Below are positions 1 to 8,827 of a stretch of 64,000 bases of DNA, piece by piece. This DNA comes from an uncultured Christensenella sp. GTDB lineage: Bacteria > Bacillota > Clostridia > Christensenellales > Pumilibacteraceae. The notes under the pieces are model-generated. The model was not told where the DNA came from. It ran no database searches and worked only from the letters and a program-made list of their open reading frames with translations. Positions within the stretch are counted from its first letter, which is position 1. The number at the start of each line of letters is the position of its first letter. A program made the translations under genes and the position numbers. The stretch is from NCBI GenBank assembly GCA_910579205.1, contig CAJTTD010000003.1, positions 84,992-148,991 of the forward strand, given 5' to 3'.

Positions 1-212
1 GAATGAACTTAAAACAACAACCAACGCCAAAGTTTCACACGCTTAAAGTTTTCTTGCCTATCGCATTTACCGAATGAACTTAAAACAACAACCAACGCCA
101 AAGTTTCACACGCTTAAAGTTTTCTTACCTATCGCTTTTATCGAACGAATACGAGACAACTACAAAAGTCTAAACTTCCATCGCTTAAAGTTTTCTTGCC
201 TACTTCTTTTTC
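1..212. repeat. 71-bp tandem direct repeat, two near-identical copies plus a degenerate third
   Basis: Positions 1-71 and 72-142 are almost the same sequence, differing at only a few bases near the right end. A third, diverged copy follows at about 143-212 and keeps the phrase CGCTTAAAGTTTTCTTGCCTA. The array starts at the window edge, so more copies may lie to the left. No reading frame is evident. It lies beyond the stop codon of proS, which is transcribed towards it. Confidence 0.85.
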
Positions 213-224
213 AAAAGAAGTAGG
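199..224. terminator. Perfect 12-bp inverted repeat downstream of proS
   Basis: CCTACTTCTTTT at 199-210 and AAAAGAAGTAGG at 213-224 are perfect complements with a 2-nt loop, 15 bp past the proS stop. The arm is AT-rich and no clean U-tract follows on the minus strand, so it is a weak or atypical terminator, or simply a palindromic element linked to the repeat array. Confidence 0.5.
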
Positions 225-238
225 ACAAAAGAAGCAGG

Positions 239-1684
239 TCAATAAGCGCGAGCGAAATAAATACGCCGTTTCGCCTTTTTGCCGCAGCACACGCAAGTAT
301 GCTCGTGAACGTCGCTCTGATCGGCGTGCATGACGCGCGAAGTAGCGGCAAACTTCTGTTTGATAGAATCCTCGCACGCGCGGTCTTCGCACCAGTACGC
401 GTCGCAGAAGTTCCCGCCGTCGAGCGCTGCGCTCATTTCATCCATATCGGACACGCGCACTATATGCGCACGAGCAAACTCATCGGCTTTTTTGAACATG
501 TTAAGCGCTATGTCGGACAAGAGCGTGTTTATGCGTTCCTCAAGCCCGTCGAGCGGCGCGGTAAACTTTTCGCCCGTATCTCTGCGGCACAGCGTGGCAA
601 CGCCCGCCTCGATATCCCGCGCGCCCAGCTCGATGCGAACGGGCACACCGCGAAGCTCCCAATGATTGAACTTGAACCCGGGCGAGCTGTCGCGATCGTC
701 CGTCTTGACGCGCACGCCCGCGCGCTCAAGCGCGCAGTACAGATCTTTGGCGCGCAAGGACACTTGCTCGTTTTTAGCCGCGCCTATAGGTATAATAACG
801 GCTTGAACGGGCGCGACTACGGGCGGCAGACAAAGCCCGCGCTCGTCGCCGTGCGCCATGATGATAGCGCCTATGAGCCGAGTGGAAATGCCCCATGACG
901 CTTGATACGCGTATTTATGCGTGCCGTCCTTATCCAAAAACTTAACGTCGAACGCCTTTGCAAAATTATCGCCGAGATAGTGCGTAGTGCCCGACTGCAG
1001 ACTCTTGCCGTCCTTCATCATGGCTTCCATGCCGTAAGTCGCCACCGCGCCCGCAAACTTTTCCTTTTCGGACTTGCGTCCGCAGAACACGGGCAGCGCC
1101 AAAACGTCGTTCGCTATCTCTTTATACACATCGAGCATTTCGAGCGCGTCGGCATTCGCCTCCTCCGCCGTGGCAAAAGCGGTATGTCCCTCTTGCCAAA
1201 GGAACTCGCTCGTCCTCAAGAACGGGCGCGTCGTCTTTTCCCAGCGCACGACGTTTGCCCACTGATTGAGCTTGAGCGGAAGATCGCGGTACGAGCTTAT
1301 CCACTTGGAATAAAGATTGCCGATGATCGTTTCGGACGTGGGACGAAGCACAAGCTTTTCTGAAAGTTCGTTGTTCCCGACATGCGTAACGGTCGCCACC
1401 TCGGGCGCAAAGCCCTCCACGTGTTCGGCTTCCCGCATCAAAAACGACTGAGGAATGAGCATGGGGAAATACGCATTCTCCACGCCGTGCGCTTTGAACC
1501 GCTTGTCCGCCTCAGCTTGTATGCGTTCCCATATGGCGTAACCGTAAGGTCTGAAAACCATCGTTCCCTTAACGGGTCCGTAATCGCAAAGCTCCGACTT
1601 GATGCAAACGTCGGTGTACCACTGCGTATAATCGGAATTTATATCCGCGATCTGATTGACAAATCTGTCGTTATTTTTCGCCAT
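239..1684 (-). CDS. proS: Prolyl-tRNA synthetase, archaeal/eukaryal type
   Basis: Charges tRNA-Pro with proline in the cytoplasm. The 481-residue protein is the short class II form without the bacterial editing insertion. Class II motif regions are visible (GTMVFRPYGYAIWERIQ, LVLRPTSETIIG, FLWQEGHTAFAT), followed by an anticodon-binding domain and a C-terminal Cys-containing domain ending in IYFARAY. A terminal Tyr is typical of the archaeal-type enzyme. The frame stays open to 1801, but ATG at 1684 has GGAGG correctly placed and the residues upstream of it look non-coding. It is a single-gene unit; the next gene, bofA, is divergent. Confidence 0.97.
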   Translation of the reverse strand: MAKNNDRFVNQIADINSDYTQWYTDVCIKSELCDYGPVKGTMVFRPYGYAIWERIQAEADKRFKAHGVENAYFPMLIPQSFLMREAEHVEGFAPEVATVTHVGNNELSEKLVLRPTSETIIGNLYSKWISSYRDLPLKLNQWANVVRWEKTTRPFLRTSEFLWQEGHTAFATAEEANADALEMLDVYKEIANDVLALPVFCGRKSEKEKFAGAVATYGMEAMMKDGKSLQSGTTHYLGDNFAKAFDVKFLDKDGTHKYAYQASWGISTRLIGAIIMAHGDERGLCLPPVVAPVQAVIIPIGAAKNEQVSLRAKDLYCALERAGVRVKTDDRDSSPGFKFNHWELRGVPVRIELGARDIEAGVATLCRRDTGEKFTAPLDGLEERINTLLSDIALNMFKKADEFARAHIVRVSDMDEMSAALDGGNFCDAYWCEDRACEDSIKQKFAATSRVMHADQSDVHEHTCVCCGKKAKRRIYFARAY

Positions 1685-1709
1685 TGTATGCCTCCACGGG
1701 TTTGGAAAA

Positions 1710-1738
1710 AGTTTAGCACAAGGCAAAGCATAAGTCAA
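1710..1738 (-). promoter_or_regulatory. Candidate sigma-A promoter of proS
   Basis: On the minus strand TTGACT (1733-1738) is followed 17 bp later by TAAACT (1710-1715). This predicts a leader of about 20 nt holding the GGAGG site of proS. The -10 is only a partial match. Confidence 0.5.
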
Positions 1739-1811
1739 GCGATACGCATTGCAATCGGTCGAACGATCAAACGCCCATAATATTTGCGCATCGCGCCGCA
1801 TATATTATACC

Positions 1812-2069
1812 ATGGACAAGACATTGGAAATAACGCTCACCGTAATAGCCGCTCTCGTGCTCACCGCCGTCGTCGTATGGGTAACAAGGCTCAAGACCAA
1901 AGGCGCGACCCGCCTTTTGATAAACACGCTCGCGGGCGGCGCGCTTATAGCCGGGCTTTCCGCGTTCAACGTTATAGTACTGCCCTTCAACATCTTGAAC
2001 GCCGTCATAATAGGCGTACTGGGACTGCCCGGCGCGGGAGTCGTAGTCGCCGCCGCACTGCTGCTGTAA
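1812..2069 (+). CDS. bofA: BofA-family integral membrane protein
   Basis: An 85-residue membrane protein matching the SigK-processing inhibitor BofA family. The hallmark C-terminal region reads NTLAGGALIAGLSAFNV, then a PFNILNAVIIGVLGLPG segment and a hydrophobic end. Family members in spore formers hold the SpoIVFB protease inactive, but homologues also occur in non-sporulating clostridia, so the gene alone does not prove sporulation. Two to three hydrophobic helices are visible (about residues 5-22, 32-55 and 63-85). I chose ATG 1812 because the family begins close to the first helix. There is no Shine-Dalgarno, and AT-rich TATATTATA sequence lies only a few bases upstream, so the mRNA may be very short-leadered. 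Confidence 0.85.
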   Translation: MDKTLEITLTVIAALVLTAVVVWVTRLKTKGATRLLINTLAGGALIAGLSAFNVIVLPFNILNAVIIGVLGLPGAGVVVAAALLL

Positions 2070-2085
2070 AATACCTCAAAACATC

Positions 2086-2118
2086 AACGCCCCCGACCGA
2101 AGCCGGAGGCGTTTTATT
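2086..2118 (+). terminator. Rho-independent terminator after bofA
   Basis: AACGCC (2086-2091) and GGCGTT (2108-2113) form the outer stem of a GC-rich hairpin followed by TTATTATT. It sits between the convergent bofA and lipoprotein genes and may work in both directions. Confidence 0.75.
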
Positions 2119-2131
2119 ATTGCTATCGTTT

Positions 2132-3433
2132 CTATCGATCGTCGGCGCAAACCACTTGATAATCTCTTGCCAACTGGCTGTCCCAACCGCTCGCCTTATC
2201 CACAAGCTCCCATTGCGCGCGCGTTCCGCCGAACTCTATCGTCTTAAGCTCTGCGCAGAACGAAAAGCTGCTTGCCGCTATGCTCTCCACCGTAGCGGGC
2301 AACGCCACGCATTTAAGGTATTGACACAATGAAAACGCAGATGCGTATACTGCCGTTATCTTAGTCAATGTTACTTTTTGCAGCGTTTGCGGCACGGACA
2401 AATTCGCACCGTCATTAGGGAACAAATGCCGCATATTGGCGTTAGCCGTATCGTCGGGAGTATCGCCCAAGAACGGCAGCGTTATGCTTACGAGCGACGA
2501 GCAACCCTTAAATATATATTGGTCTATCTCGACAACGCTGTCGGGTATGATCGCCTTTTCGAGTCGCGCGCAGCCACCGAATATCTCCCGCCCTAGCTTT
2601 TGCACGCCATCTTGCATTTCCACTTCGATCAAAGCCGCGCAGTTTTTAAATGCATGGTCGTCTATATCGACTATACTGTCGGGAAGAACGATCTTGGTAA
2701 TATTCATCGCACTCGAAAACGCGTTGTAGCCTATAGTAGTTACGGGCAACCCCTCGTGATACTTTGGTACTTTTACGACGGTCGTCTCCACTCTGCCGCG
2801 GCTCTTGACTTTGTACGCCACTACCTCGCTGAAAATACCGTCTTTATGGATAGGCTCGTATTCGAGCCCTTCCGTCAGATCGGCGTCGGGCTTTATACTG
2901 TGGCAAACATCGCAATAATCGCCCGTATATTTATGCGCGACTGTGCTGTTCGGTATGTCCCGAGTATCCTCTGCCGTGCAGTTGTCGCACTTAGCGGTCT
3001 CCGTGCCGTTTTTAACGCAAGTCGCGTCGCCATTGGATATGTAATCGGTAAAGCTGTGCGGCTTTTTGGGATGATCGTCCGCCGTGGTGGTCGTCTTGGA
3101 ATGACAGCGCGAGCATTCTTGCGTTTTTGTGCCGTACTGAGTACAAGTCGCGTCGTCGTTGAAATGCCATTCGGAATAATCGCAGCCGAGCGGCGCGGCG
3201 GCGTTAAGCTCGCGATCGACGTATTGCTTGCCGCAATCGCATTTAAACACCGTAAATCCGCTTTCGGTACATGTGGGCGGGATTATCTCCGCTTTGTATT
3301 CGCAGACGTGCACATAAGGGGGCGGTTCGTTCTCGCCGCTCGTCGATTCCTTTTCAAATACGCACGCAGTAGCGGAGAGCGCAGTAGCGGCGACGCAAAC
3401 AGCCGCCGATAACTTTTTAAAAGCATGTTTCAT
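2132..3433 (-). CDS. BspA-like leucine-rich-repeat lipoprotein with Cys-rich N-terminal repeats
   Basis: A 433-residue predicted surface protein. Residues 1-24 form a signal peptide ending in ATAC, a passable lipobox with Cys24 as lipid anchor. Residues about 40-170 hold three or four copies of a Cys module of the form TC-x-GT-x-C-x-C (for example DATCTQYGTKTQECSRC). Residues about 205-420 are LRR_5 (BspA/treponemal) repeats such as ITKIVLPDSIVDIDDHAFKN. BspA-like repeats usually mediate surface binding; the ligand is unknown. ATG 3433 is preceded by GGAGG with good spacing. It has the same architecture, including the EGLEY/EGLEF junction, as the protein at 9590-11128, so the two are paralogues. 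Confidence 0.88.
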   Translation of the reverse strand: MKHAFKKLSAAVCVAATALSATACVFEKESTSGENEPPPYVHVCEYKAEIIPPTCTESGFTVFKCDCGKQYVDRELNAAAPLGCDYSEWHFNDDATCTQYGTKTQECSRCHSKTTTTADDHPKKPHSFTDYISNGDATCVKNGTETAKCDNCTAEDTRDIPNSTVAHKYTGDYCDVCHSIKPDADLTEGLEYEPIHKDGIFSEVVAYKVKSRGRVETTVVKVPKYHEGLPVTTIGYNAFSSAMNITKIVLPDSIVDIDDHAFKNCAALIEVEMQDGVQKLGREIFGGCARLEKAIIPDSVVEIDQYIFKGCSSLVSITLPFLGDTPDDTANANMRHLFPNDGANLSVPQTLQKVTLTKITAVYASAFSLCQYLKCVALPATVESIAASSFSFCAELKTIEFGGTRAQWELVDKASGWDSQLARDYQVVCADDR

Positions 3434-3588
3434 GAGCAATACCTCCGATAGGTTTGATACCGACATCATTTTATACCACTGCGTCGGATTTGTCAAACGA
3501 TTATATCTTGATATAAATCATTGACTCGATCTCTCGCCCGTGATAAAATACCGCTAAAGCGCAAGCATACCGAGGAGGGCTATCGCAC

Positions 3589-4455
3589 ATGCAATACGCA
3601 AAGATCGGACCGTTCAACCTATACGAGCTATTCGCGTTCTTTTTCGTATATTCGTTTCTCGGCTGGATAGTAGAAGTGGCGTACCACGCGGTAACTACGG
3701 GCAAGTTCGTAAACCGCGGTTTTTTGAACGGACCTATCTGTCCCATATACGGCGCGGGCGTTACCGCGATCGTACTCATGCTCTGCGACGTATTGAATAA
3801 AACGTGGGCGGTAGCGCTCGTCGGTCTCGCTTTTCCGACGGCTATCGAACTGCTCACGGGCTGGGCGCTCGAAAAATTTTTCCATAACAAATGGTGGGAC
3901 TACTCGGATAGAAAGTTCAATTTCAAAGGATATGTTTGTCTCGAATTTTCGCTGTTATGGGCAATAGCCGTAATATTCGTGATAGAGATAGTCCACCCGC
4001 TCACGGTAAAGTTCGTGTCGCTCGCGGACAACGTAACGGGGACGGCGCTCGTTTCGGTATGCATAGGTCTGCTCGTTATAGACATCATCGTAACCGTGCT
4101 CCAAGCGCTCGAACTCAACAAACAACTCAAAGAGATAGACGGCGTTGCAAAAGTGCTCGGCATAGGCGGCGAGATCATAGGCAAAGGCGTTACCGCCGCC
4201 ACTCTCGCCGTGGAGAACGGCATAGACCGCGTAAAACAGAAAAGAGACGATGCTGTAGACGCTATCGTAAAGAAAATGCCCAAACGCTTTCTTAAAGCGT
4301 TCCCGCGCTTAGCGTCCAAAACATCGCCCAATTCGGTAGAGCTTGCAAAGGAAAGCATGGCGCGAAAGAAAACAAAAAAGCATAAAATATCCGCGCCCAA
4401 CGAAACGGACGGCGCGGAAACGATACGCAACGAAAAGACCGAAAACGATCAGTAA
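3589..4455 (+). CDS. CmpB-like membrane protein (putative ABC-transporter type IV family)
   Basis: A 288-residue protein with about five membrane segments in its first 170 residues. The N-terminal signature (FFFVYSFLGWIVEV, then RGFLNGPICPIYGAG) is that of the PF06541/CmpB family, common in Firmicutes and of poorly known function. The C-terminal ~100 residues are hydrophilic and very basic (KRFLKAFPRLASK, RKKTKKHK), probably cytoplasmic. ATG 3589 has GAGGAGGG upstream. It stands alone and converges on the histidine kinase gene, the two stops overlapping by 7 bp. Confidence 0.85.
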   Translation: MQYAKIGPFNLYELFAFFFVYSFLGWIVEVAYHAVTTGKFVNRGFLNGPICPIYGAGVTAIVLMLCDVLNKTWAVALVGLAFPTAIELLTGWALEKFFHNKWWDYSDRKFNFKGYVCLEFSLLWAIAVIFVIEIVHPLTVKFVSLADNVTGTALVSVCIGLLVIDIIVTVLQALELNKQLKEIDGVAKVLGIGGEIIGKGVTAATLAVENGIDRVKQKRDDAVDAIVKKMPKRFLKAFPRLASKTSPNSVELAKESMARKKTKKHKISAPNETDGAETIRNEKTENDQ

Positions 4456-5720
4456 AGAGTTATCTTAAAAGTACTGCCCTTGCCCAAGCTCGACTCTACC
4501 GATATCGTGCCGCCCATCATATCCACTATGGATTTGCAAATGGTAAGCCCCAGCCCGCTCGAACCCGACTCTCTGCCGCGCGCCTTGTCGCAACGGAAAA
4601 ACCGCTCGAATATATGCTGCACGTCGTCATCGGAAATACCCACGCCGTTATCGGCTATCGATAGTTCCACACGGTCGTTAAAGCTTTGAATATTAACGTC
4701 TATCACGCCCGTAGCCGGCGGCGTGTACTTTATGGCGTTGTCAACGAGAGTGCGCACAGCCTCCGTCATAAGATTTTTGTCAGTCTCGAGCGTAACCGAC
4801 GGATCGCCCGTAAGCGTTATTTCGTGTTTTATACCCGCCGTCTTATATCCGTCCACTATGTCCGACACAGTCTCGTAAAGATTGAACGTGGTGTTGTTTA
4901 GCGCAAAATTCCCCAGCTTGGCAAGCCACAAAAGCTGCTCGACGATTCGCTTCATGTTGACGCTCTCGCGCGATATCGCTTCTACCGCTTCGTCCAAAAT
5001 TTTGGGATCGTCCTTGCCCCACCGTCTCAAAAGATTGGCGTAGCCCGCTATTACGGACAGCGGCGTTTTAAGTTCGTGCGACGCATCGGAAACAAAGTTC
5101 TCCTGCCGCTCGAACGCTTGCTGGAGCGAATCGAGCATGGCGTTTATCTGTTCGGTAAGCTCCATAAGCTCGTCTTGCGAATCAACGGGGTCGAGCCGCG
5201 CCGATATGTTTTCGTCCGATATCTCGCGCACGCGCTGCGTTATTTTGCGCACGGGATCTATCATGTACTGACTGGAAAGCCCGCCGAGCACAGCGCCGAG
5301 CAGAATAAAAACCAAAACAAGCACGACGGAAGTAACGGTAAGTCTGTCTATATAGTCGGATGTTATCTCGCCGCTCACCAATGCGTTTTTAACGCTTACC
5401 ACTATGAACGCGGCGTAGCCTATTATCATCAATCCGAACACAAACGTAAAAACTACCGTCGTTTTTACCGTTATGCCCACCTTGAACTTTTTAAACAATA
5501 CTTTGCCGAGCATGGCGCAAAGCGTGATCGGAAAAAACAAAACTTTCAAAACGATCAAAAACACGTCGGAAGCTTTGCGTCTTTTTTTTGCGCCCGCCGC
5601 GTTTTCGTGCTTTATCCGTTCGAGCGTTTCTTTGACTACTTCTTTATTCTCTTGCCCGTCGGCAATGTCCGCGCAGTCTTTGTCCGCGGCTTTTTCGTTA
5701 GCTTGCTCCCGCTTTTTCAT
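4449..5720 (-). CDS. Sensor histidine kinase (HAMP, HisKA, HATPase)
   Basis: A 423-residue membrane kinase. An unusually long, charged cytoplasmic N-terminus (1-50) precedes a hydrophobic segment near 52-75 and two helices near 88-112 and 130-150. The loop between the last two is only about 18 residues, so it probably senses something in or near the membrane. A HAMP linker (about 150-200), the phospho-acceptor box SDASHELKTPLS (His215) and an HATPase domain with N, G1 (DNGVGIS) and G2 (SSGLGLTICKS) boxes follow. Its start overlaps the stop of the response regulator gene by ATGA, so the two are translated together. No ligand can be inferred. Confidence 0.95.
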   Translation of the reverse strand: MKKREQANEKAADKDCADIADGQENKEVVKETLERIKHENAAGAKKRRKASDVFLIVLKVLFFPITLCAMLGKVLFKKFKVGITVKTTVVFTFVFGLMIIGYAAFIVVSVKNALVSGEITSDYIDRLTVTSVVLVLVFILLGAVLGGLSSQYMIDPVRKITQRVREISDENISARLDPVDSQDELMELTEQINAMLDSLQQAFERQENFVSDASHELKTPLSVIAGYANLLRRWGKDDPKILDEAVEAISRESVNMKRIVEQLLWLAKLGNFALNNTTFNLYETVSDIVDGYKTAGIKHEITLTGDPSVTLETDKNLMTEAVRTLVDNAIKYTPPATGVIDVNIQSFNDRVELSIADNGVGISDDDVQHIFERFFRCDKARGRESGSSGLGLTICKSIVDMMGGTISVESSLGKGSTFKITLY

Positions 5721-6400
5721 CGTATCACGTAACCGGCGCCGCGCACCGTCTCTATGACGGTAACGCCGTAAACGTCGTCTATCTTAGAGCGCAGATATCT
5801 TACGTACACGTCCACCACGTTGGTGCTGCCGTAAAAATCGAAACCCCACACCGCATCGAGCAATTTTTCTCTGCTCACGACAACGTTGCGGTTTTGCATC
5901 AAATACTCCAAAAGATCGAACTCTTTTTTGGTGAGATCCACAGCATGCCCGTCGTAAGACGCTACGCGCGCTTCCGCATTGACCGTGAGCTTGCCGCACT
6001 TAAGCATACCGCCGCCCGATGCGCTGTTGCGCTTGATGTGCAGTCTTATGCGCGCCAAAAGCTCTTCTATGGCAAAAGGTTTGGTCATGTAATCGTCCGC
6101 GCCGATATCGAGACCCGTAACTTTATCCACCACTTGATCGCGCGCCGTCAGTATTATCACGGGCGTTTGCTTGTCCTGCCGCAGCCGCCTAAGCACTTCT
6201 ATACCGTTGAGCGACGGCAACATCACGTCGAGAACTATAAGATCGAAATCGCCCGCAAGCGCGGTATTGAGCGCCTCTCTGCCGTCGGCGCAAGCGGTGC
6301 ATTCGTAGTTTTCGTGTTCGAGTTCGAGCTGTAAAAACCGCGAGATCTGCGTCTCGTCCTCGACTATAAGTATTTTCTTTTTGTCAGAAGTATTGCCCAT
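5717..6400 (-). CDS. OmpR-family DNA-binding response regulator
   Basis: A 227-residue regulator: receiver domain (about 8-120) with acidic pocket VEDE and phospho-acceptor Asp58 (IVLDVMLP), Lys in MTKPFA, then a winged helix-turn-helix (about 130-227) with the DNA-recognition region NVVDVYVRYLRSKID. It forms a two-component system with the kinase encoded next. The frame is open to 6475, but ATG 6400 is where the receiver begins and has GGAGGT 13 nt upstream, a slightly long spacing. It lies 71 bp after pyk and is probably co-transcribed with it. Confidence 0.95.
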   Translation of the reverse strand: MGNTSDKKKILIVEDETQISRFLQLELEHENYECTACADGREALNTALAGDFDLIVLDVMLPSLNGIEVLRRLRQDKQTPVIILTARDQVVDKVTGLDIGADDYMTKPFAIEELLARIRLHIKRNSASGGGMLKCGKLTVNAEARVASYDGHAVDLTKKEFDLLEYLMQNRNVVVSREKLLDAVWGFDFYGSTNVVDVYVRYLRSKIDDVYGVTVIETVRGAGYVIR

Positions 6401-6471
6401 GGTATACGAAACGACCTCCGCAAGACGCAAAACAGCTGCCGCGCATATGCAAAACCGCGCGGCGGCGCGCA

Positions 6472-7893
6472 TCAATATTGTTTAACGTGTTCTATCCGCA
6501 TTGTATTGGTATTGCCCGAAACGCCTACGGGCACGCCCGCAGCTATAACTACGAGATCGCCCTCGGACACCATGCCCGTGTTGATCGCACAGTTTATAAC
6601 ATGGCGGAACAGCTCATCGGACGACTCTTGCATCTTACTGAGCGTAGGCAGCACGCCCCAATTCATGGCGAGCTGGTTGTACGCCTTTTCGGAAGTCGTG
6701 GGCGCGATGATGGGCGCGGACGGACGGAACCGCGATATCTTGCGCGCGGTATAGCCCGACTGCGACACGGCGATTATAGCTTTTGCGTCAAGGTCGAACG
6801 CCGCCGCGCATGTCGAATGCGACACTGCGTCCGTAACGGTCTTTATCTCGGGATCGAGCGCGTGGAAGCGTTTTTTGAAGTTTATCCCGCTTTCCGCGTG
6901 CTCGGCGATAGTCGCCATGGTGCGCACCGCCTCCACGGGGTATTTGCCCGCGGCGGTCTCGCCCGACAGCATTATTGCCGAAGATCCGTCGTAAACGGCG
7001 TTGGCAACGTCCGAGATCTCGGCGCGCGTGGGACGCGGATTGTTCACCATGGACTCCAGCATCTGCGTCGCGGTTATCACCTTTTTGCCTTGGCGGTAGC
7101 AACGCGATATCATATCCTTTTGTATGCCGGGCAGTTCCTCGAACGGGATCTCCACACCCATGTCGCCGCGCGCGACCATAACTCCGTCGCATTCTGCGAG
7201 TATAGACATCATGTTGTCAACGCCCGAACGGTTTTCTATCTTGGCTATGAGCTGGATGTTATTGGCGTCGTATTCGTTGAGCAAACGTTTGACTATGCGC
7301 ACGTCCTCCACAGACCGCACAAACGACATTGCGATGTAATCGACGTCGTTTTTAATGCCGAATTCTATGTCCGCACGATCGACGTCCGAAAGATAGGGCA
7401 TATCGATAAACGTGTCGGGCATGTTGATGCTCTTGCGATTGGACAGCTCGCCGTCGTTTTTCACCTTGGTTACTATATCCGTAGAATTGACCGATTGCAC
7501 CTCAAGCTCTATCAGTCCGTCGTTTACGAGTATTCTCGCGCCCTTTTTGACGTAACGCGGAAGCTCGCCGTACGTTATGGTAACGCCGTTTTCGTCGCCA
7601 TCTATATCGCGAGTGGTGAGCGTAAACGTGCCGCCCTTTTTCAAAAACACCTTGCCGTCTTTAAACGTCTTAACGCGTATCTCGGGACCTTTGGTGTCGA
7701 GCAGTATGGCTACGGGCACGCCCAACTCCTTGCGCGCGCGCTTGACCATATCCATACGCCGTTTGTGATCGTCGTACGTGCTGTGCGAAAAATTGAGCCG
7801 CGCGACGTTCATGCCGGCACGTATCATATTTTTGAGTACCGCGTAATCTTCGGTCGCGGGACCTAAAGTGCATACTATCTTTGTTTTGCGCAT
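6472..7893 (-). CDS. pyk: Pyruvate kinase
   Basis: Final step of glycolysis, phosphoenolpyruvate plus ADP to pyruvate plus ATP. The 473-residue protein spans the normal length without the extra C-terminal PEP-utiliser-like domain of Bacillus enzymes. It starts with RKTKIVCTLGPAT and NVARLNFSH, has the active-site region DYIAMSFVRS, the catalytic Lys region IQLIAKIENRSGVDN, and MVARGDMGVEIPFEE, then VITATQMLESM. It follows metA by 10 bp and precedes the two-component genes, all on the minus strand, so a five-gene operon is likely. Confidence 0.97.
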   Translation of the reverse strand: MRKTKIVCTLGPATEDYAVLKNMIRAGMNVARLNFSHSTYDDHKRRMDMVKRARKELGVPVAILLDTKGPEIRVKTFKDGKVFLKKGGTFTLTTRDIDGDENGVTITYGELPRYVKKGARILVNDGLIELEVQSVNSTDIVTKVKNDGELSNRKSINMPDTFIDMPYLSDVDRADIEFGIKNDVDYIAMSFVRSVEDVRIVKRLLNEYDANNIQLIAKIENRSGVDNMMSILAECDGVMVARGDMGVEIPFEELPGIQKDMISRCYRQGKKVITATQMLESMVNNPRPTRAEISDVANAVYDGSSAIMLSGETAAGKYPVEAVRTMATIAEHAESGINFKKRFHALDPEIKTVTDAVSHSTCAAAFDLDAKAIIAVSQSGYTARKISRFRPSAPIIAPTTSEKAYNQLAMNWGVLPTLSKMQESSDELFRHVINCAINTGMVSEGDLVVIAAGVPVGVSGNTNTMRIEHVKQY

Positions 7894-7903
7894 GTTGATT
7901 CCC

Positions 7904-8827
7904 CTATTCTATGGATTTTATATCGTACGGCGTCGCCTGATAGACGCAGTAGTTAAGCCAGTTGCCCACGAGCAGAGACTCGTGCGCCCGCCATGTCATG
8001 GGCGGAATGTTGCCTATCTGACCGCCCGCATAATAATGCTGCGGCGGCGCAATGTCAAGCCCGCGGTCGAGATCGCGCTTATATTCGTTGTGAAGCGTTT
8101 CCGCGTCGTACTCGCCGTGTCCGAAAACAAACACATGCCTTAAGTCCTTGGAACAGCTCAAATACACGCCCGCCTCGTCGGACTCTGCCAAAACCTTCAG
8201 TTCGGGCGTGCTGTGCATGGCGTCGCTGTCCGACTCGGTATAACGCGAATGCGGCGCGCAGAACGCGTCGTCGAATCCGCGCGTGAGCGGATTGGTCTTA
8301 TCGAGAACGCGGTGCGTGAATATGCCAGACAGCTTGCGCGGCAATGTTTTTTTGTCGATACCGTAGCGGTAAAACACTCCCGCTTGAGCCGCCCAGCATA
8401 TGTACATCGTAGAATAAACGTTATGCTCCGCCCATTCCATTACGCCTATCAATTCCTGCCAGTACGCGACTTTTTTAAAATCGAGCATTTCCACGGGCGC
8501 GCCCGTTATGACAAGCCCGTCGAACTTTGCGCCGCTTTTTTTGACCTCGTCCAAGGTGTGGTAAAACGAATGCAAATGCTCTTGCGGCGTATTTTTGGAG
8601 TCGTAGCTCTGCGTGCGCAAAAGCACTATATTGGACTGCAACGGCGAGTTTGCTATTAGACGCAAAAGCTGGGTCTCCGTGTCTATCTTATTGGGCATAA
8701 GATTGAGTATGGCTATCTCGAGCGGGCGTATGTCTTGCATGGACGCTCTGTCCGTAGACATCACAAACACGTTTTCGCGCTCGAGCGCGCCGAACGCGGG
8801 CAATCTCGAGGAAATATTTACGGGCAT
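7904..8827 (-). CDS. metA: Homoserine O-acetyltransferase of the MetA family
   Basis: Activates the hydroxyl of homoserine for methionine synthesis. The 307-residue protein has the MetA fold markers: NLMPNKIDTETQLLRL, TGAPVE, the nucleophile Cys144 in YICWAAQAG, and HSRYTE. The residue after TGAPV is Glu (Glu113). Published work on MetA enzymes links Glu at this position to acetyl-CoA use and Gly (as in E. coli) to succinyl-CoA, so acetyl transfer is inferred. Start ATG 8827 has AAGAGGT upstream and overlaps the stop of the preceding gene by one base. Confidence 0.93.
   Translation of the reverse strand: MPVNISSRLPAFGALERENVFVMSTDRASMQDIRPLEIAILNLMPNKIDTETQLLRLIANSPLQSNIVLLRTQSYDSKNTPQEHLHSFYHTLDEVKKSGAKFDGLVITGAPVEMLDFKKVAYWQELIGVMEWAEHNVYSTMYICWAAQAGVFYRYGIDKKTLPRKLSGIFTHRVLDKTNPLTRGFDDAFCAPHSRYTESDSDAMHSTPELKVLAESDEAGVYLSCSKDLRHVFVFGHGEYDAETLHNEYKRDLDRGLDIAPPQHYYAGGQIGNIPPMTWRAHESLLVGNWLNYCVYQATPYDIKSIE

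Noticed and set aside
6478..7866. Long plus-strand open frame of 462 codons opposite pyk
   Set aside because: It is the antisense shadow of a well-conserved gene; its translation is rich in Arg, His and Tyr and has no recognisable domain. Many similar long shadows exist opposite proS, gpmI, ilvB and the ABC genes because the codon usage rarely gives stops on the other strand.
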